A stretch of 64,000 nt of DNA from Methylovorus mays. GTDB taxonomy: Bacteria > Pseudomonadota > Gammaproteobacteria > Burkholderiales > Methylophilaceae. The DNA is taken from NCBI RefSeq assembly GCF_020531915.1, contig NZ_JAJAVG010000008.1:310001-374000 (forward strand), in the 5' to 3' direction. The notes under the pieces were generated by a model. The model did no database searches. It saw nothing but the letters and a program-made list of their open reading frames with translations, and was not told the origin of the DNA. This document shows, in pieces, positions 54,043 through 64,000 of the stretch. Both the position numbers and the translations under genes were made by a program. The first letter of the stretch is position 1. Each line of letters begins with the position of its first letter.

Positions 54043-54663
54043 TTATTTTGTCGGGTTGGTGATGATAGGGGATTTGTCGGCAGGTGCCACCACCCCCATG
54101 GAAATAATGTACTTGAGTGCTTCGTCCACGCTCATGTCGAGCTCGACCACATCTTCGCGCGGCATCATCAGAAAGAAGCCGGACGTCGGGTTGGGCGTGG
54201 TCGGCACATAGACGCTGACGTAATCGCCCTTGAGATGATTCGAGACATCGCCGCCAGGCTGACCGGTGAGGAAAGCCACGGTCCAGCTGCCTTCACGCGG
54301 GTATTGCACCAGCAACGCCTTGCGGAAGGCATTGCCGGAATCAGAAAACAGCGTGTCGGATACTTGCTTGACGCTGTTGTAGATGCTTTTTACCACCGGC
54401 ACACGGCCCAGCAGGTTTTCCCACAGGGCAATCAGCTGCTTGCCGAAAAAGTTGGTCGCCACCAGCCCGGTGACGAAAATGATCAGCAGGGTGAGGATGG
54501 CGCCTATGCCTGGGATGCTGCGGCCAAACTGCGCTTCAGGACGCCAGGCCAGCGGCAGCAACAGCAGGCTCTGGTCCATCAGGCCAATCAGGGTCGCCAG
54601 TACCCAGGCAGTAATGAACAGCGGCACCAGCACCAGGAGGCCGGTAATAAAATAACGCTTCAT
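54043..54663 (-). CDS. DUF502 family membrane protein
   Basis: The 206-residue protein has two hydrophobic helices near the N terminus (about residues 3-25 and 55-75) and the DUF502 landmarks [37 protein letters not shown] and [22 protein letters not shown]. Function is unknown. It sits 10 bp upstream of aspS and 22 bp downstream of fmdB, a conserved trio. Confidence 0.93.
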   Translation of the reverse strand: MKRYFITGLLVLVPLFITAWVLATLIGLMDQSLLLLPLAWRPEAQFGRSIPGIGAILTLLIIFVTGLVATNFFGKQLIALWENLLGRVPVVKSIYNSVKQVSDTLFSDSGNAFRKALLVQYPREGSWTVAFLTGQPGGDVSNHLKGDYVSVYVPTTPNPTSGFFLMMPREDVVELDMSVDEALKYIISMGVVAPADKSPIITNPTK

Positions 54664-54685
54664 GTAGGGATTCTTGATTTAGGGG

Positions 54686-54940
54686 TTAGTGGCAAGCACA
54701 GCCGGGGTTGCAGGCGGCAGCTGCCGCTTCAGTCTTTTTTTCGGGTTTGGCACTCCCGCCCTTGAAATCGGTGGCATACCAACCGCTACCGCTCAGCTGA
54801 AAGCTGGGAGCCGATACCTGCTTGGCAAAGGTTTCCTTGCCGCACTCAGGGCAAGCAATATTCGAGGTCGCTTCGCTGACCTTGCGCATGACTTCTTTTT
54901 TAAATCCGCAACTGGTGCATTGATAATCGTAAATAGGCAT
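54686..54940 (-). CDS. FmdB-family zinc ribbon regulatory protein
   Basis: The 84-residue protein has the FmdB zinc ribbon MPIYDYQCTSCGFKKEVMRKV with a second knuckle CPECGKETFAKQVSAPSFQLSGSGWY, and a Cys-rich tail NPGCACH. FmdB was first linked to formamidase/amidase regulation in Methylophilus. It may bind nucleic acid or serve as a metal-bound adaptor. First gene of the fmdB-DUF502-aspS unit. Confidence 0.92.
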   Translation of the reverse strand: MPIYDYQCTSCGFKKEVMRKVSEATSNIACPECGKETFAKQVSAPSFQLSGSGWYATDFKGGSAKPEKKTEAAAAACNPGCACH

Positions 54941-55060
54941 GACGAATCCTATATAAAAACGTAAATGGTATAAAAAACGTGATTATACCCGAACACAAGG
55001 CCATAGATGGGGCGATTAGGGCGAAGTATCAAGTGCTTGGCTCAGGCGCGCCACAATAAA

Positions 55061-55091
55061 AAAAACCGCCAGCCCGGGGGCTGACGGTTTG
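55061..55091 (-). terminator. Intrinsic terminator of the trimethylamine operon
   Basis: On the minus strand a 12-base stem (arm AAACCGTCAGCC, one mismatch) is followed by a run of eight T residues, 47 bp past the etfA stop. The rest of the gap to fmdB holds no gene. Confidence 0.9.
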
Positions 55092-55137
55092 GTACGACAA
55101 CCGCTTTCAAGCAGGATGAAAGCGGAAACACGCGGAC

Positions 55138-56100
55138 TCAGGCAAGCTGGGCTTGCAACTCATCCTGTATCTCGAAAATATCGGCCACGATGCCGTACTT
55201 GGCAATGGTGAAAATCGACGCACCGGGATCGGTATTCACCGCCACGATGGTGCTCACATGCTTCATGCCCGCCATGTGCTGGATGGAGCCGGAAATCCCC
55301 ATCGCCACATACAGCTTGCACGCACTGACCACCTTGCCGGACTGCCCGACCTGGCGCGACTTGGGCAGCCAGCCAGCATCGGCAATCGGCCGCGAGCAGC
55401 ACAGGGTGGCGTCGATGTTATCCGCCAGCTCGCGGAAGTCTTCCACATTGGCCTCTTCGCCGATGCCGCGGCCGATGGACATGATGAACTCGACCGTGGT
55501 GATGTCGATATCGCCACCACCGCCCTGCTCAATGAATTCCAGCGGACGGCTGCGGGCGCTCAGATCGCTGCGGTCATCCACCGTCAGCAGCGGTGCCGCT
55601 GCCGTTTCTACCGGCTTGAAGGCGCCGCCGCGTATGGTCATCACCGCACAGGCATGACCGGGAAAATCCACCTCGACATTCACCTTCTGGTTATAGCCGC
55701 CGCGCGTGGCAACCAGCGCGCCACCATCGTAGGCGAGCTTGAAGACATCGGTGGCATAACCATAACCGCCTTTCACCGCCACCGCCGTCGCGTAGCCCAA
55801 TGAATCCACACTGTGCGGCAACAGCACGGCAATGGGTTTACGCGAGACAATCAGCGCAGACACCGCCTGCTCGGCCAGCTCCGGTTCAAATTCGGCGCTG
55901 CGGGTCTTGCAGGCGATGATTTCGTCCACGCCTGCCCATTGCAGCTGGCTGGCAAGCGACTCGGCCTCTTGACCCATAATCGCCAGCAGCACGCGGTCAT
56001 CTGCCGCCGTTTTCAGTTGCTGGGCGGCGGTGATCAGCTCCAGCGTCACCGGACGCACCTCGCCACGCCGGTGCTCAGCTACGACAAGAATAGTGTTCAT
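55138..56100 (-). CDS. etfA: Electron transfer flavoprotein alpha subunit
   Basis: The 320-residue protein has the C-terminal FAD/AMP domain signature GQSGKVVSACKLYVAMGISG followed by SIQHMAGMKHVSTIVAVNTD. With EtfB it takes single electrons from trimethylamine dehydrogenase. It overlaps etfB by four bases and is last in the operon. ETF is the physiological acceptor of trimethylamine dehydrogenase in Methylophilus, which the gene order supports. Confidence 0.96.
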   Translation of the reverse strand: MNTILVVAEHRRGEVRPVTLELITAAQQLKTAADDRVLLAIMGQEAESLASQLQWAGVDEIIACKTRSAEFEPELAEQAVSALIVSRKPIAVLLPHSVDSLGYATAVAVKGGYGYATDVFKLAYDGGALVATRGGYNQKVNVEVDFPGHACAVMTIRGGAFKPVETAAAPLLTVDDRSDLSARSRPLEFIEQGGGGDIDITTVEFIMSIGRGIGEEANVEDFRELADNIDATLCCSRPIADAGWLPKSRQVGQSGKVVSACKLYVAMGISGSIQHMAGMKHVSTIVAVNTDPGASIFTIAKYGIVADIFEIQDELQAQLA

Positions 56101-56900
56101 GCAGCTTCTCCCTTGTATTCCTTGATGATTTCAATCAGCTTGGCAGCTTGTTCGGCGATCGTGCCCTCTATCATCTGGGCGCGACCCTTGACCGGGATTT
56201 CCATGCGGCGCACGCGGGATAGCGCGGCGGTGGTGCCTACTTGCGTCGCATCCAGCCCCAGGTCGCCCAGGCTCCAGTGCTCAATCGGTTTGGCGGCCGC
56301 CTGCTTGATACCCCGCAGCGAGGCATAGCGTGGCTTGTTGATGCCGAGCTGCAAGGTCAGCACGGCCGGGCAATCAATTTCCACCGCCTGCAGCATGCCG
56401 CCTTCCAGCTCGCGCTTGATGCGGGCCGTGGCAGCACCGGGCTGATAATCCAGCTCGGCCACCACCGCAGCATGCGGCCAATCCAGGCTGGCGGCGATCG
56501 CCATGCCGGTGGCGGCATTCGCCTGGTCAGAAGACTGCACCCCGGCAAACACCATGGCAGGCGCTTCCTTTTTCACCACGCCCGCGAGAATGCGGCCTAT
56601 GGTCACGGCATCCGAGCCTTCCATGGCGTCATCCCATACGCGGATGGCGCGATCAGCGCCCTTGGCCAGGCACTTGCGCAGGCTTTCATCCACACGCTCC
56701 GGCCCCACCGACACCGCAATCACCTCCACCGCGCCCTCGGCAGCGGCTTCCTTGATCTTCATGGCCTCTTCCAGCGAGTAGTCATCCCACTCATTGAGGT
56801 CATACATCAGAAAATCCTCGTCCACATCCAGGCCATCGGCGCGTATCTCGAAATCGTCATCGAGCGCGGCCACCTGTTTTACTGCCACTACTATTTTCAT
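56097..56900 (-). CDS. etfB: Electron transfer flavoprotein beta subunit
   Basis: The 267-residue protein starts MKIVVAVKQVAALDDDFEIR, a family-typical start, and contains FAGVQSSDQANAATGMAIAASL and VDCPAVLTLQLGIN-like segments (here EIDCPAVLTLQLGINKPRY). AGGAGG precedes the ATG at 56900, which overlaps the LRV-gene stop by four bases. It binds AMP and interacts with trimethylamine dehydrogenase through its recognition loop. The extension to 57011 is a shadow of the upstream gene. Confidence 0.96.
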   Translation of the reverse strand: MKIVVAVKQVAALDDDFEIRADGLDVDEDFLMYDLNEWDDYSLEEAMKIKEAAAEGAVEVIAVSVGPERVDESLRKCLAKGADRAIRVWDDAMEGSDAVTIGRILAGVVKKEAPAMVFAGVQSSDQANAATGMAIAASLDWPHAAVVAELDYQPGAATARIKRELEGGMLQAVEIDCPAVLTLQLGINKPRYASLRGIKQAAAKPIEHWSLGDLGLDATQVGTTAALSRVRRMEIPVKGRAQMIEGTIAEQAAKLIEIIKEYKGEAA

Positions 56901-58285
56901 GCCTTCCTCCTGTAGAAATACCGGTCGGCCACCGGGCGCAAGGCGCGCGCGGCCAGCCATTGAAATAAGGCAAAACGCACCCGTGGATCGGGGTCGTCCC
57001 GCAGTTGCCATTTGTCCTGGTCGCTGAGTTTTGGGCCGCTCGCCAGCATCACGCGATGCAGGTAATACGGGTCTTGCAGCAGCGGCAGCAGAATGTCAGG
57101 GCCCGCTGCCGGATTCAGGATCACGCCGCGCCGCACGTCCAGCTCCTCGGAGAACACCAGGCGCTTCAGCAGCGCGGGCGCCGTGTGTGGATTGGCCGCC
57201 ACGCCGGACAGCACATCCACCGCGCTATCGCGCGCCAGGCTCGCCATCAGGCAGGACGTGACATTGGGCTGATACGCCACGGCGGCGCGCACCCAGCTTC
57301 TATGGTCAGACGCCAGTTTCTCCAGCAAGGTGATGGGGCAATTCGGGTTACGCGCCACGGCACGGCGCACATCTTCATGGATATCCAGCGCCAGCTTTTG
57401 CAACACGTGCTTGCCCGCCATGGCATTGCGGCCCAGCCATTGCCGCACCCAGGGGTCATGGTCTTCTGCCAGCATCTGCATGAGGGCGGGCGAAAGATCG
57501 GCGCGGCAGGCCACCGCGCGGCGTACACTGTCGCTTTCGTCCAGCGCCAGGCGCGCACTCAAGTGCACAGGCAAATCTGTCCGCGTCGCCAGCGCCGCAC
57601 GTATGGCGTTGTCCTTGTGCTGGCTCAAGGCATCCACCAAGGCCGCGGGCAACAACGGATGCTTGACCAGGGCACGCAATATCAGGGTATCGGTGGATTT
57701 GGCTGCCTGCAGCAACACGGCCTCCGGCACCTGCTTGTGCGCCAGCACGGCGGCCCGCACAAACTTGTCGCCACGGTGGTAGAGCGTGCCCAGCAGATCC
57801 GCTGGCACCGCGGTGTGGCTGGCAATCTCCTTGTCAAAGCGTCTGGGGAATCGCTGCGCCAGCAGGCGCAACACCTCCGGCTGCGCACTGGGGTTACGCG
57901 CCAGCCCTTTCAACACCACCTGATCGTGGTCGCCCATGGCAATCTGCAACAGCAAGGGCGCAGGCGTATTGGCATGCAAGGCAAGGAGACCCGTGAGCGC
58001 AGGGTCGTCCGACTGGCTGAACTGATGCTTGAGCGTGCTGCCCCCGGTATTGCGGTGCTTGACCACGCGCCGCGCCAGCGGCATATGCTCCAGCCGCGAC
58101 AGGGCGTCCAGCACATTGGCGGGCGTGTGTTCCCAGCGCGCCAGCATCAGCACATCGCGGCGACTGCCAAACAATCGCTCCTCCAGCCGCTGCCGTTGCC
58201 TGGCATCGGCGATACCATGCACGGCCACCGCCGCATAAAAATCACCACTCTCCAGCACATGCGCCACCAGCGCCTGTGCAGTCAT
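56897..58285 (-). CDS. LRV/HEAT-like repeat protein in the trimethylamine operon
   Basis: The protein (462 residues from the ATG at 58285) is built of about 14 helical repeats of 23-25 residues with the leucine-rich-variant pattern, for example VRRAVARNPNCPITLLEKLA and VRAAVLAHKQVPEAVLLQAA. It lacks the N-terminal Cys cluster of the Azotobacter LRV protein, and no enzyme motif is visible. It is 13 bp after the Fe-S protein and overlaps etfB by four bases, so it is made with the electron-transfer chain. A role in assembly or as a scaffold for Tmd/ETF is inference. A longer frame to 58342 exists but would overlap the Fe-S gene. Confidence 0.82.
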   Translation of the reverse strand: MTAQALVAHVLESGDFYAAVAVHGIADARQRQRLEERLFGSRRDVLMLARWEHTPANVLDALSRLEHMPLARRVVKHRNTGGSTLKHQFSQSDDPALTGLLALHANTPAPLLLQIAMGDHDQVVLKGLARNPSAQPEVLRLLAQRFPRRFDKEIASHTAVPADLLGTLYHRGDKFVRAAVLAHKQVPEAVLLQAAKSTDTLILRALVKHPLLPAALVDALSQHKDNAIRAALATRTDLPVHLSARLALDESDSVRRAVACRADLSPALMQMLAEDHDPWVRQWLGRNAMAGKHVLQKLALDIHEDVRRAVARNPNCPITLLEKLASDHRSWVRAAVAYQPNVTSCLMASLARDSAVDVLSGVAANPHTAPALLKRLVFSEELDVRRGVILNPAAGPDILLPLLQDPYYLHRVMLASGPKLSDQDKWQLRDDPDPRVRFALFQWLAARALRPVADRYFYRRKA

Positions 58286-58298
58286 GGGGACCTGTGAC

Positions 58299-60422
58299 TC
58301 AGACTTCGACAGAAAGCGCTGGGGACTCATCGTATTCCACACATTCTTCTATCAGTTCAATCAGTTCGCGCACCACAAACTTGCCCTCGTAGCCCGAGGT
58401 CTTGAGGGCATCCTCAAACATGGTGAGATCCTTGGGGCAGGACACCACGAACACTTGCAAGCCTTCGATGGCACCCGCTTCGTGCATGCGGTTCTGCGAA
58501 GGTTTTTCCGTGCCCGGCGCATCGGGGATCCAGATACGGCCGCCACCCGCGCCGCAGCAGAAGGAGTTGTCGCGGTTGCGCCCCATTTCCACCAGCTCGC
58601 ATCCCAGCATCTGCAGGATGTCGCGCGGTGCATCAAAGCCCTTGTTGTAGCGACCCAGGTGACAAGGGTCATGAAAGGTCACGCGGTAGCCCAACGTTTT
58701 GCTCAGGCGCAAGCGGCCTTGCAGCAACAGCTCGCGCACCACGGTGGTGTAATGCTGAATCTCGAATTCGCCGCCAAAGTCGGGGTATTCGTTGCGGATG
58801 GTGTTGTAAGAATGCGGGTCGGTGGTGACCACGGACTTGAACTCGCAATCACGTATCGAGGTGATGTTGGCGGTGGCGAGGTATTCATACAGCCCCTCCT
58901 CCCCCACGCGGCGTACATCGTTGCCTGCGTTCATTTCACCTTCAAACAGCAGGCCAAAATCCACCCCCGCCTGATGCATCAGCCGGGCAAAGGCACGGGT
59001 GACTTTCTGGTTGCGCGGATCAAACGAGGCGTAATCACCAACAAACCACAGCATGTCCACCGCTTCCTTGCGCGCATCCTTGATGGTGAAGGGCAGCTCC
59101 TTGGTCCAGGCGGCGCGCTTGCGTTTGGATTCGCCAAACGAATTGCCGGTCTTGTGGATGGTCTGCAGGGTTTTCTCCAGCAGCGGTTCCATGTTGCCGT
59201 CTTCCACCAGCTTGCGGCGCATCTGCACAATAATCGGCACATGCTCCACCGCCACCGGGCAGATTTCCACGCAGGCCAGGCAAGTGCGGCACGACCACAA
59301 GGTCTCCATGAACACCTGCCCCGGCGCCTTGCCGTGCACATCCAGCTCGGCTTTTTCCGGCAGGGTGACAGCGTTGAGGCTCTGGTTGGCAAACTCGCGC
59401 AGCGACAGAATCACATCGCGTGGCGATAACGGCGCCCCCACGGCATTGGCCGGGCAAGCTTCGTGGCAGCGGCCGCATTTGGTGCAGGCATCCAGATGCA
59501 GCAGCTCTTTCCATTTGAAATCGGTGATGTACTGATAGCCTGCACTGGCCTGCTCTTCCGGCACCTTGGGCAGGCGACGGCCCGCCAGGGGGTCGCGCAG
59601 CATCAGTGAGGTTGGCGCGGTGACAATATGCTTGATCTTGCTGTAGGGAATGAGCGCAATAAAGGTGAGCGCCAGCAGGCCGTGAAACCACCACAGACCG
59701 CTGCGGAACAGCCCGGCACCTTCCGGTGACAAGCCAAACCATTGCATGGCATGCGCCATGACGGCACCGACCGGTGACCAGAAGCGCAGGTCCCACACCG
59801 TGGGCTGGCCGCTCAGCCAGACCAGGCGTGTGGCTTCCAGCACAAAGCCAGTGATGCCAATCAGGATCAGCGCCCACAGAAAGGCCCAATCCTCACGACG
59901 ATAGGCACTGCGATCGTAATCCGGGTCTTGCGGGCTGCGATCCGGCCGGGCGTAATCCAGCTTGGGCAGCTTCAGCCACTGGCGGCGATACATCATGTAC
60001 AGCACACCGGCGATCAGGCCTGCGCCAGCAATATCCAGCACCAGCGAAAACCACAGGTAAAACTCACTATGCCAGAAGCGCCAGCCAAACAGCGGCTGCA
60101 AAATGTCGTATTCAAGCGTGATGGTGGCCGTGCCAATGAACAACAGGGCAAAGCCAAAGAAGATCAGCGCATGGGCACGCCCCGCCTTGCGGTCACGCCG
60201 TACCAGGGTACGATGTGTCAGCATATCCTGCACCATCGTGACGGCACGCTGGCGCCAGGCGCCGATGTCCAGCGGGCGGCCGCGCCGGTATTTACGCACC
60301 TGGGTATACACACCGTGGGCAAAGATGCCGATGGCGGTGTAGCCCAGCAGGTAAAACAGGGTGATGCTCCAGGAAGAAAAATCCTGGAAAAGAATGCGGG
60401 TGACCAGGGTGGTATCGCTCAT
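58299..60422 (-). CDS. Membrane-bound Fe-S oxidoreductase, ETF-quinone reductase candidate (HdrD/EtfD-like)
   Basis: The 707-residue protein has an N-terminal NarI-like membrane domain (about six helices, residues 15-300), two [4Fe-4S] motifs (CTKCGRCHEACP near 320 and CRTCLACVEICP near 390) and a C-terminal HdrD-type CCG domain (FHDPCHLGRYN; SFCCGAGGGRIW). This is the architecture of proteins that move electrons from ETF or flavin dehydrogenases to quinone. With Tmd and EtfAB in the same operon it probably completes the route from trimethylamine to the respiratory chain, replacing the usual ETF-ubiquinone oxidoreductase. Role is inferred. Confidence 0.87.
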   Translation of the reverse strand: MSDTTLVTRILFQDFSSWSITLFYLLGYTAIGIFAHGVYTQVRKYRRGRPLDIGAWRQRAVTMVQDMLTHRTLVRRDRKAGRAHALIFFGFALLFIGTATITLEYDILQPLFGWRFWHSEFYLWFSLVLDIAGAGLIAGVLYMMYRRQWLKLPKLDYARPDRSPQDPDYDRSAYRREDWAFLWALILIGITGFVLEATRLVWLSGQPTVWDLRFWSPVGAVMAHAMQWFGLSPEGAGLFRSGLWWFHGLLALTFIALIPYSKIKHIVTAPTSLMLRDPLAGRRLPKVPEEQASAGYQYITDFKWKELLHLDACTKCGRCHEACPANAVGAPLSPRDVILSLREFANQSLNAVTLPEKAELDVHGKAPGQVFMETLWSCRTCLACVEICPVAVEHVPIIVQMRRKLVEDGNMEPLLEKTLQTIHKTGNSFGESKRKRAAWTKELPFTIKDARKEAVDMLWFVGDYASFDPRNQKVTRAFARLMHQAGVDFGLLFEGEMNAGNDVRRVGEEGLYEYLATANITSIRDCEFKSVVTTDPHSYNTIRNEYPDFGGEFEIQHYTTVVRELLLQGRLRLSKTLGYRVTFHDPCHLGRYNKGFDAPRDILQMLGCELVEMGRNRDNSFCCGAGGGRIWIPDAPGTEKPSQNRMHEAGAIEGLQVFVVSCPKDLTMFEDALKTSGYEGKFVVRELIELIEECVEYDESPALSVEV

Positions 60423-60448
60423 GAACTGTCTCTTTTGCTATCGGAGGT

Positions 60449-60481
60449 CTTCACGGCCCACTGCTGCACTGGGCCGTGAAG
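60449..60481. repeat. Perfect intercistronic stem-loop after tmd
   Basis: Twelve-base perfect arms (CTTCACGGCCCA and complement) with a nine-base loop fill the gap between the tmd stop and the Fe-S gene. No T-run follows, so it is not a terminator by itself. It may stabilise the tmd part of the transcript or set its ratio to the downstream genes. Confidence 0.7.
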
Positions 60482-60492
60482 TGAACCGTTGA

Positions 60493-62754
<2,262 letters not shown>

Positions 62755-62762
62755 TCACAATT

Positions 62763-62788
62763 CTCCTTAGGGCTTACCACCTAGGGAG
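62763..62788. promoter_or_regulatory. Candidate operator dyad upstream of tmd
   Basis: A 26 bp dyad with nine-base arms (CTCCTTAGG and CCTAGGGAG, one mismatch) and an eight-base spacer lies about 80 bp before the tmd start, in the only space between tmd and the permease terminator. It differs from the mgdA dyad, so the two amine operons probably answer to different regulators. Confidence 0.45.
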
Positions 62789-62830
62789 TACCGGCTACCA
62801 AAACTTTCATTACGAATCAATTAATTAAAT

Positions 62831-62860
62831 AAAAAAACGGGCCGCCTTGCGGCGACCCGT
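62831..62860 (-). terminator. Intrinsic terminator of the permease gene
   Basis: On the minus strand a ten-base stem (arm ACGGGTCGCC, one mismatch, four-base loop) is followed by TTTTTTT, 26 bp past the permease stop. It separates the permease from tmd, which therefore has its own promoter. Confidence 0.88.
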
Positions 62861-62885
62861 CTCCATGCCCGGTTAGCGCGGAATA

Positions 62886-64000
62886 CTAACCGAGATGATG
62901 GAACACATAGACTACGACTACCCCGGCGACCAGGGCGACGTATGGCAGGATACCAGCACGGCTTGCCACACCAGCTTCATCCCCGACATGCATGTCCTCG
63001 AGCATGGCCTTGGGGAACTGGCCTTTGTCCTGCACATAGTGCCGGTAGATGAAGACCGGGATAATGAGCGCCGCGAAGAACAGGCCGGTAACCAGCGTGC
63101 CTTCACCCCAGACATCGGCACCGAAACCCATCAGAGCCAGGTTGACGAAGCTGAGCGCACCACCAGCTGCCAGCAGGATGGTAGGTGCCTTGTAGGGGCG
63201 CAGCCAGCTGGGGCGATCCATGCGGTGTATCCAGCCGGAGTTGAGGTTGAGGAAGTTGAAGATGATGTAGCCGATATTGGATGCCGCCAGCACGAACACA
63301 TAATCGGACAGCAGCAGCAACAGCAGATTGAAACAGAGGTCGGTCCACATGGCGGGGGTAGGCGCGCCGTGTTCATTGACCTTGGACAGGTACTTGGGCA
63401 ACCAGCCATCGACTGAAGCCTGGTACAGGGTGCGCGAAGAACCCGCCATGGAGGTCATGATGGACAGCAGCAGCGCCAGCACCAGCATGATGACCATGAC
63501 ATTGCCGATGATCTTGCCGCCGCCTGCCATGTCGGACAAGGCGCTGGCAACCCCCATGCCACTGTAGATGTCAGGTGCCAGCATGCCGCTGTAGACCGCA
63601 GGGGTAACCGTAGTGCCTGCAGCATCGACGACGGCTGGGGTGACCAGCTGACCGAGGCCAAGGTGGGCCTGGAAGGCAATCGGCACCAGCGTAAACACGG
63701 CGATAGAGAGCAGCCCAGAGTAGAAGATCGCCTTGAAGGTATCGGTCTTGGGGTTCTTGAACTCGCGGGTGTAGCAGACCGATGTTTCAAACGCATAGGT
63801 AGACCAGGCGGCAATAAAGAGACCACCCGCCATCAGTTTCCAGCCCTCAATGCCCCAGACACCATCGACCACATTGCCTGCGGCGTCATAGCTCAGCGGT
63901 GCCATGGGGAAGAAATTCACCTGTGGCACATCGCCCGTCAGGATAGGGATCAGACCAATCAGCATCAGCGGGATCAGCGCGGTGATGCCCAGTATCATGG
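62886..64000 (-). CDS. APC-superfamily amino acid/amine permease (5' part outside window)
   Basis: About 371 C-terminal residues are visible; the frame is open to the right edge, so the true start is outside the window and the Met near 63998 is probably internal. It has about ten hydrophobic helices, with GGLFIAAWSTYAFETSVCYTREFKNPKTDTFKA and SRTLYQASVDGWLPKYLSKV being typical APC transporter loops. It is upstream of tmd on the same strand and so may import methylated amines or their derivatives; this is context only. Confidence 0.85.
   Translation of the reverse strand, partial: MILGITALIPLMLIGLIPILTGDVPQVNFFPMAPLSYDAAGNVVDGVWGIEGWKLMAGGLFIAAWSTYAFETSVCYTREFKNPKTDTFKAIFYSGLLSIAVFTLVPIAFQAHLGLGQLVTPAVVDAAGTTVTPAVYSGMLAPDIYSGMGVASALSDMAGGGKIIGNVMVIMLVLALLLSIMTSMAGSSRTLYQASVDGWLPKYLSKVNEHGAPTPAMWTDLCFNLLLLLLSDYVFVLAASNIGYIIFNFLNLNSGWIHRMDRPSWLRPYKAPTILLAAGGALSFVNLALMGFGADVWGEGTLVTGLFFAALIIPVFIYRHYVQDKGQFPKAMLEDMHVGDEAGVASRAGILPYVALVAGVVVVYVFHHLG

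Overview
The window reads as the chromosome of an obligate or restricted methylotroph of the betaproteobacterial family Methylophilaceae (Methylovorus, Methylophilus or Methylobacillus type). Three things point there: a complete N-methylglutamate pathway for methylamine, a trimethylamine dehydrogenase that is near-colinear with the Methylophilus methylotrophus W3A1 enzyme as I recall it, and a formaldehyde-activating-enzyme homologue, all set among ordinary betaproteobacterial housekeeping clusters. Genus is inference.

Layout. 1-7.8 kb (minus strand): yebC-ruvC-ruvA-ruvB-ybgC-tolQ-tolR-tolA-tolB-pal-cpoB, i.e. Holliday-junction processing followed by the Tol-Pal envelope system; cpoB runs off the left edge. 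7.9-15.4 kb: a MarR-headed operon (marR, SnoaL-like, EamA exporter) with a clear palindromic operator, a CBS-pair protein, a Kef-type K+/H+ antiporter with its quinone-reductase-like partner, a small lipoprotein, YjbQ, a Fae-like protein lacking the catalytic histidine, a GATase-1 protein and a small unknown. 15.5-25.0 kb (minus): mgdABCD-gmaS-mgsABC, eight genes that turn methylamine into gamma-glutamylmethylamide, then N-methylglutamate, then glutamate plus a C1 unit; a divergent XRE-cupin regulator and a GNAT gene sit at its head. 26.6-30.1 kb (plus): an MCE/Mla-type lipid ABC system with a STAS-permease fusion and a PqiC-like lipoprotein. 30.1-34.0 kb (minus): a phospholipase D toxin candidate and a Sel1-repeat immunity candidate, with no T6SS structural genes nearby. 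34.2-41.2 kb: an ethylene-receptor-type GGDEF-EAL protein, a diacylglycerol kinase/metallophosphoesterase/PAP2 lipid operon and a GAF-PAS-PAS-GGDEF protein. 41.3-44.2 kb: a PEP-CTERM exported protein and a TonB-dependent receptor. 44.2-46.2 kb: an AT-rich accessory patch with an exported ORFan, a YidD-like/DUF4177-like gene pair between two copies of an ~80 bp repeat, and tRNA-Thr(CGU). 46.3-55.0 kb (minus): clsB-ybhP, nadA, nudB, apt, a 2OG-Fe(II) oxygenase-like gene, a TPR gene, a tiny SEC-C ORF, aspS, DUF502 and fmdB. 55.1-62.7 kb (minus): the trimethylamine operon tmd - membrane Fe-S oxidoreductase - LRV/HEAT repeat protein - etfB - etfA, followed at the right edge by a partial APC permease.

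How it fits together: trimethylamine is demethylated by Tmd, electrons pass to the ETF encoded in the same operon and presumably on to quinone through the membrane Fe-S protein. The dimethylamine step is not in the window. Methylamine is then handled by GmaS/Mgs/Mgd, which avoids methylamine dehydrogenase. Both amine units are separate transcription units with good terminators and each has a dyad in its leader.

No CRISPR array, insertion sequence, prophage or rRNA was seen. The most interesting leads are the LRV protein inside the trimethylamine operon, the His-less Fae homologue, the ethylene-sensor/c-di-GMP protein, the repeat-bounded YidD islet at tRNA-Thr, the 23-residue SEC-C ORF and the orphan effector/immunity-like pair. 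All calls are from reading sequence; no searches were run.
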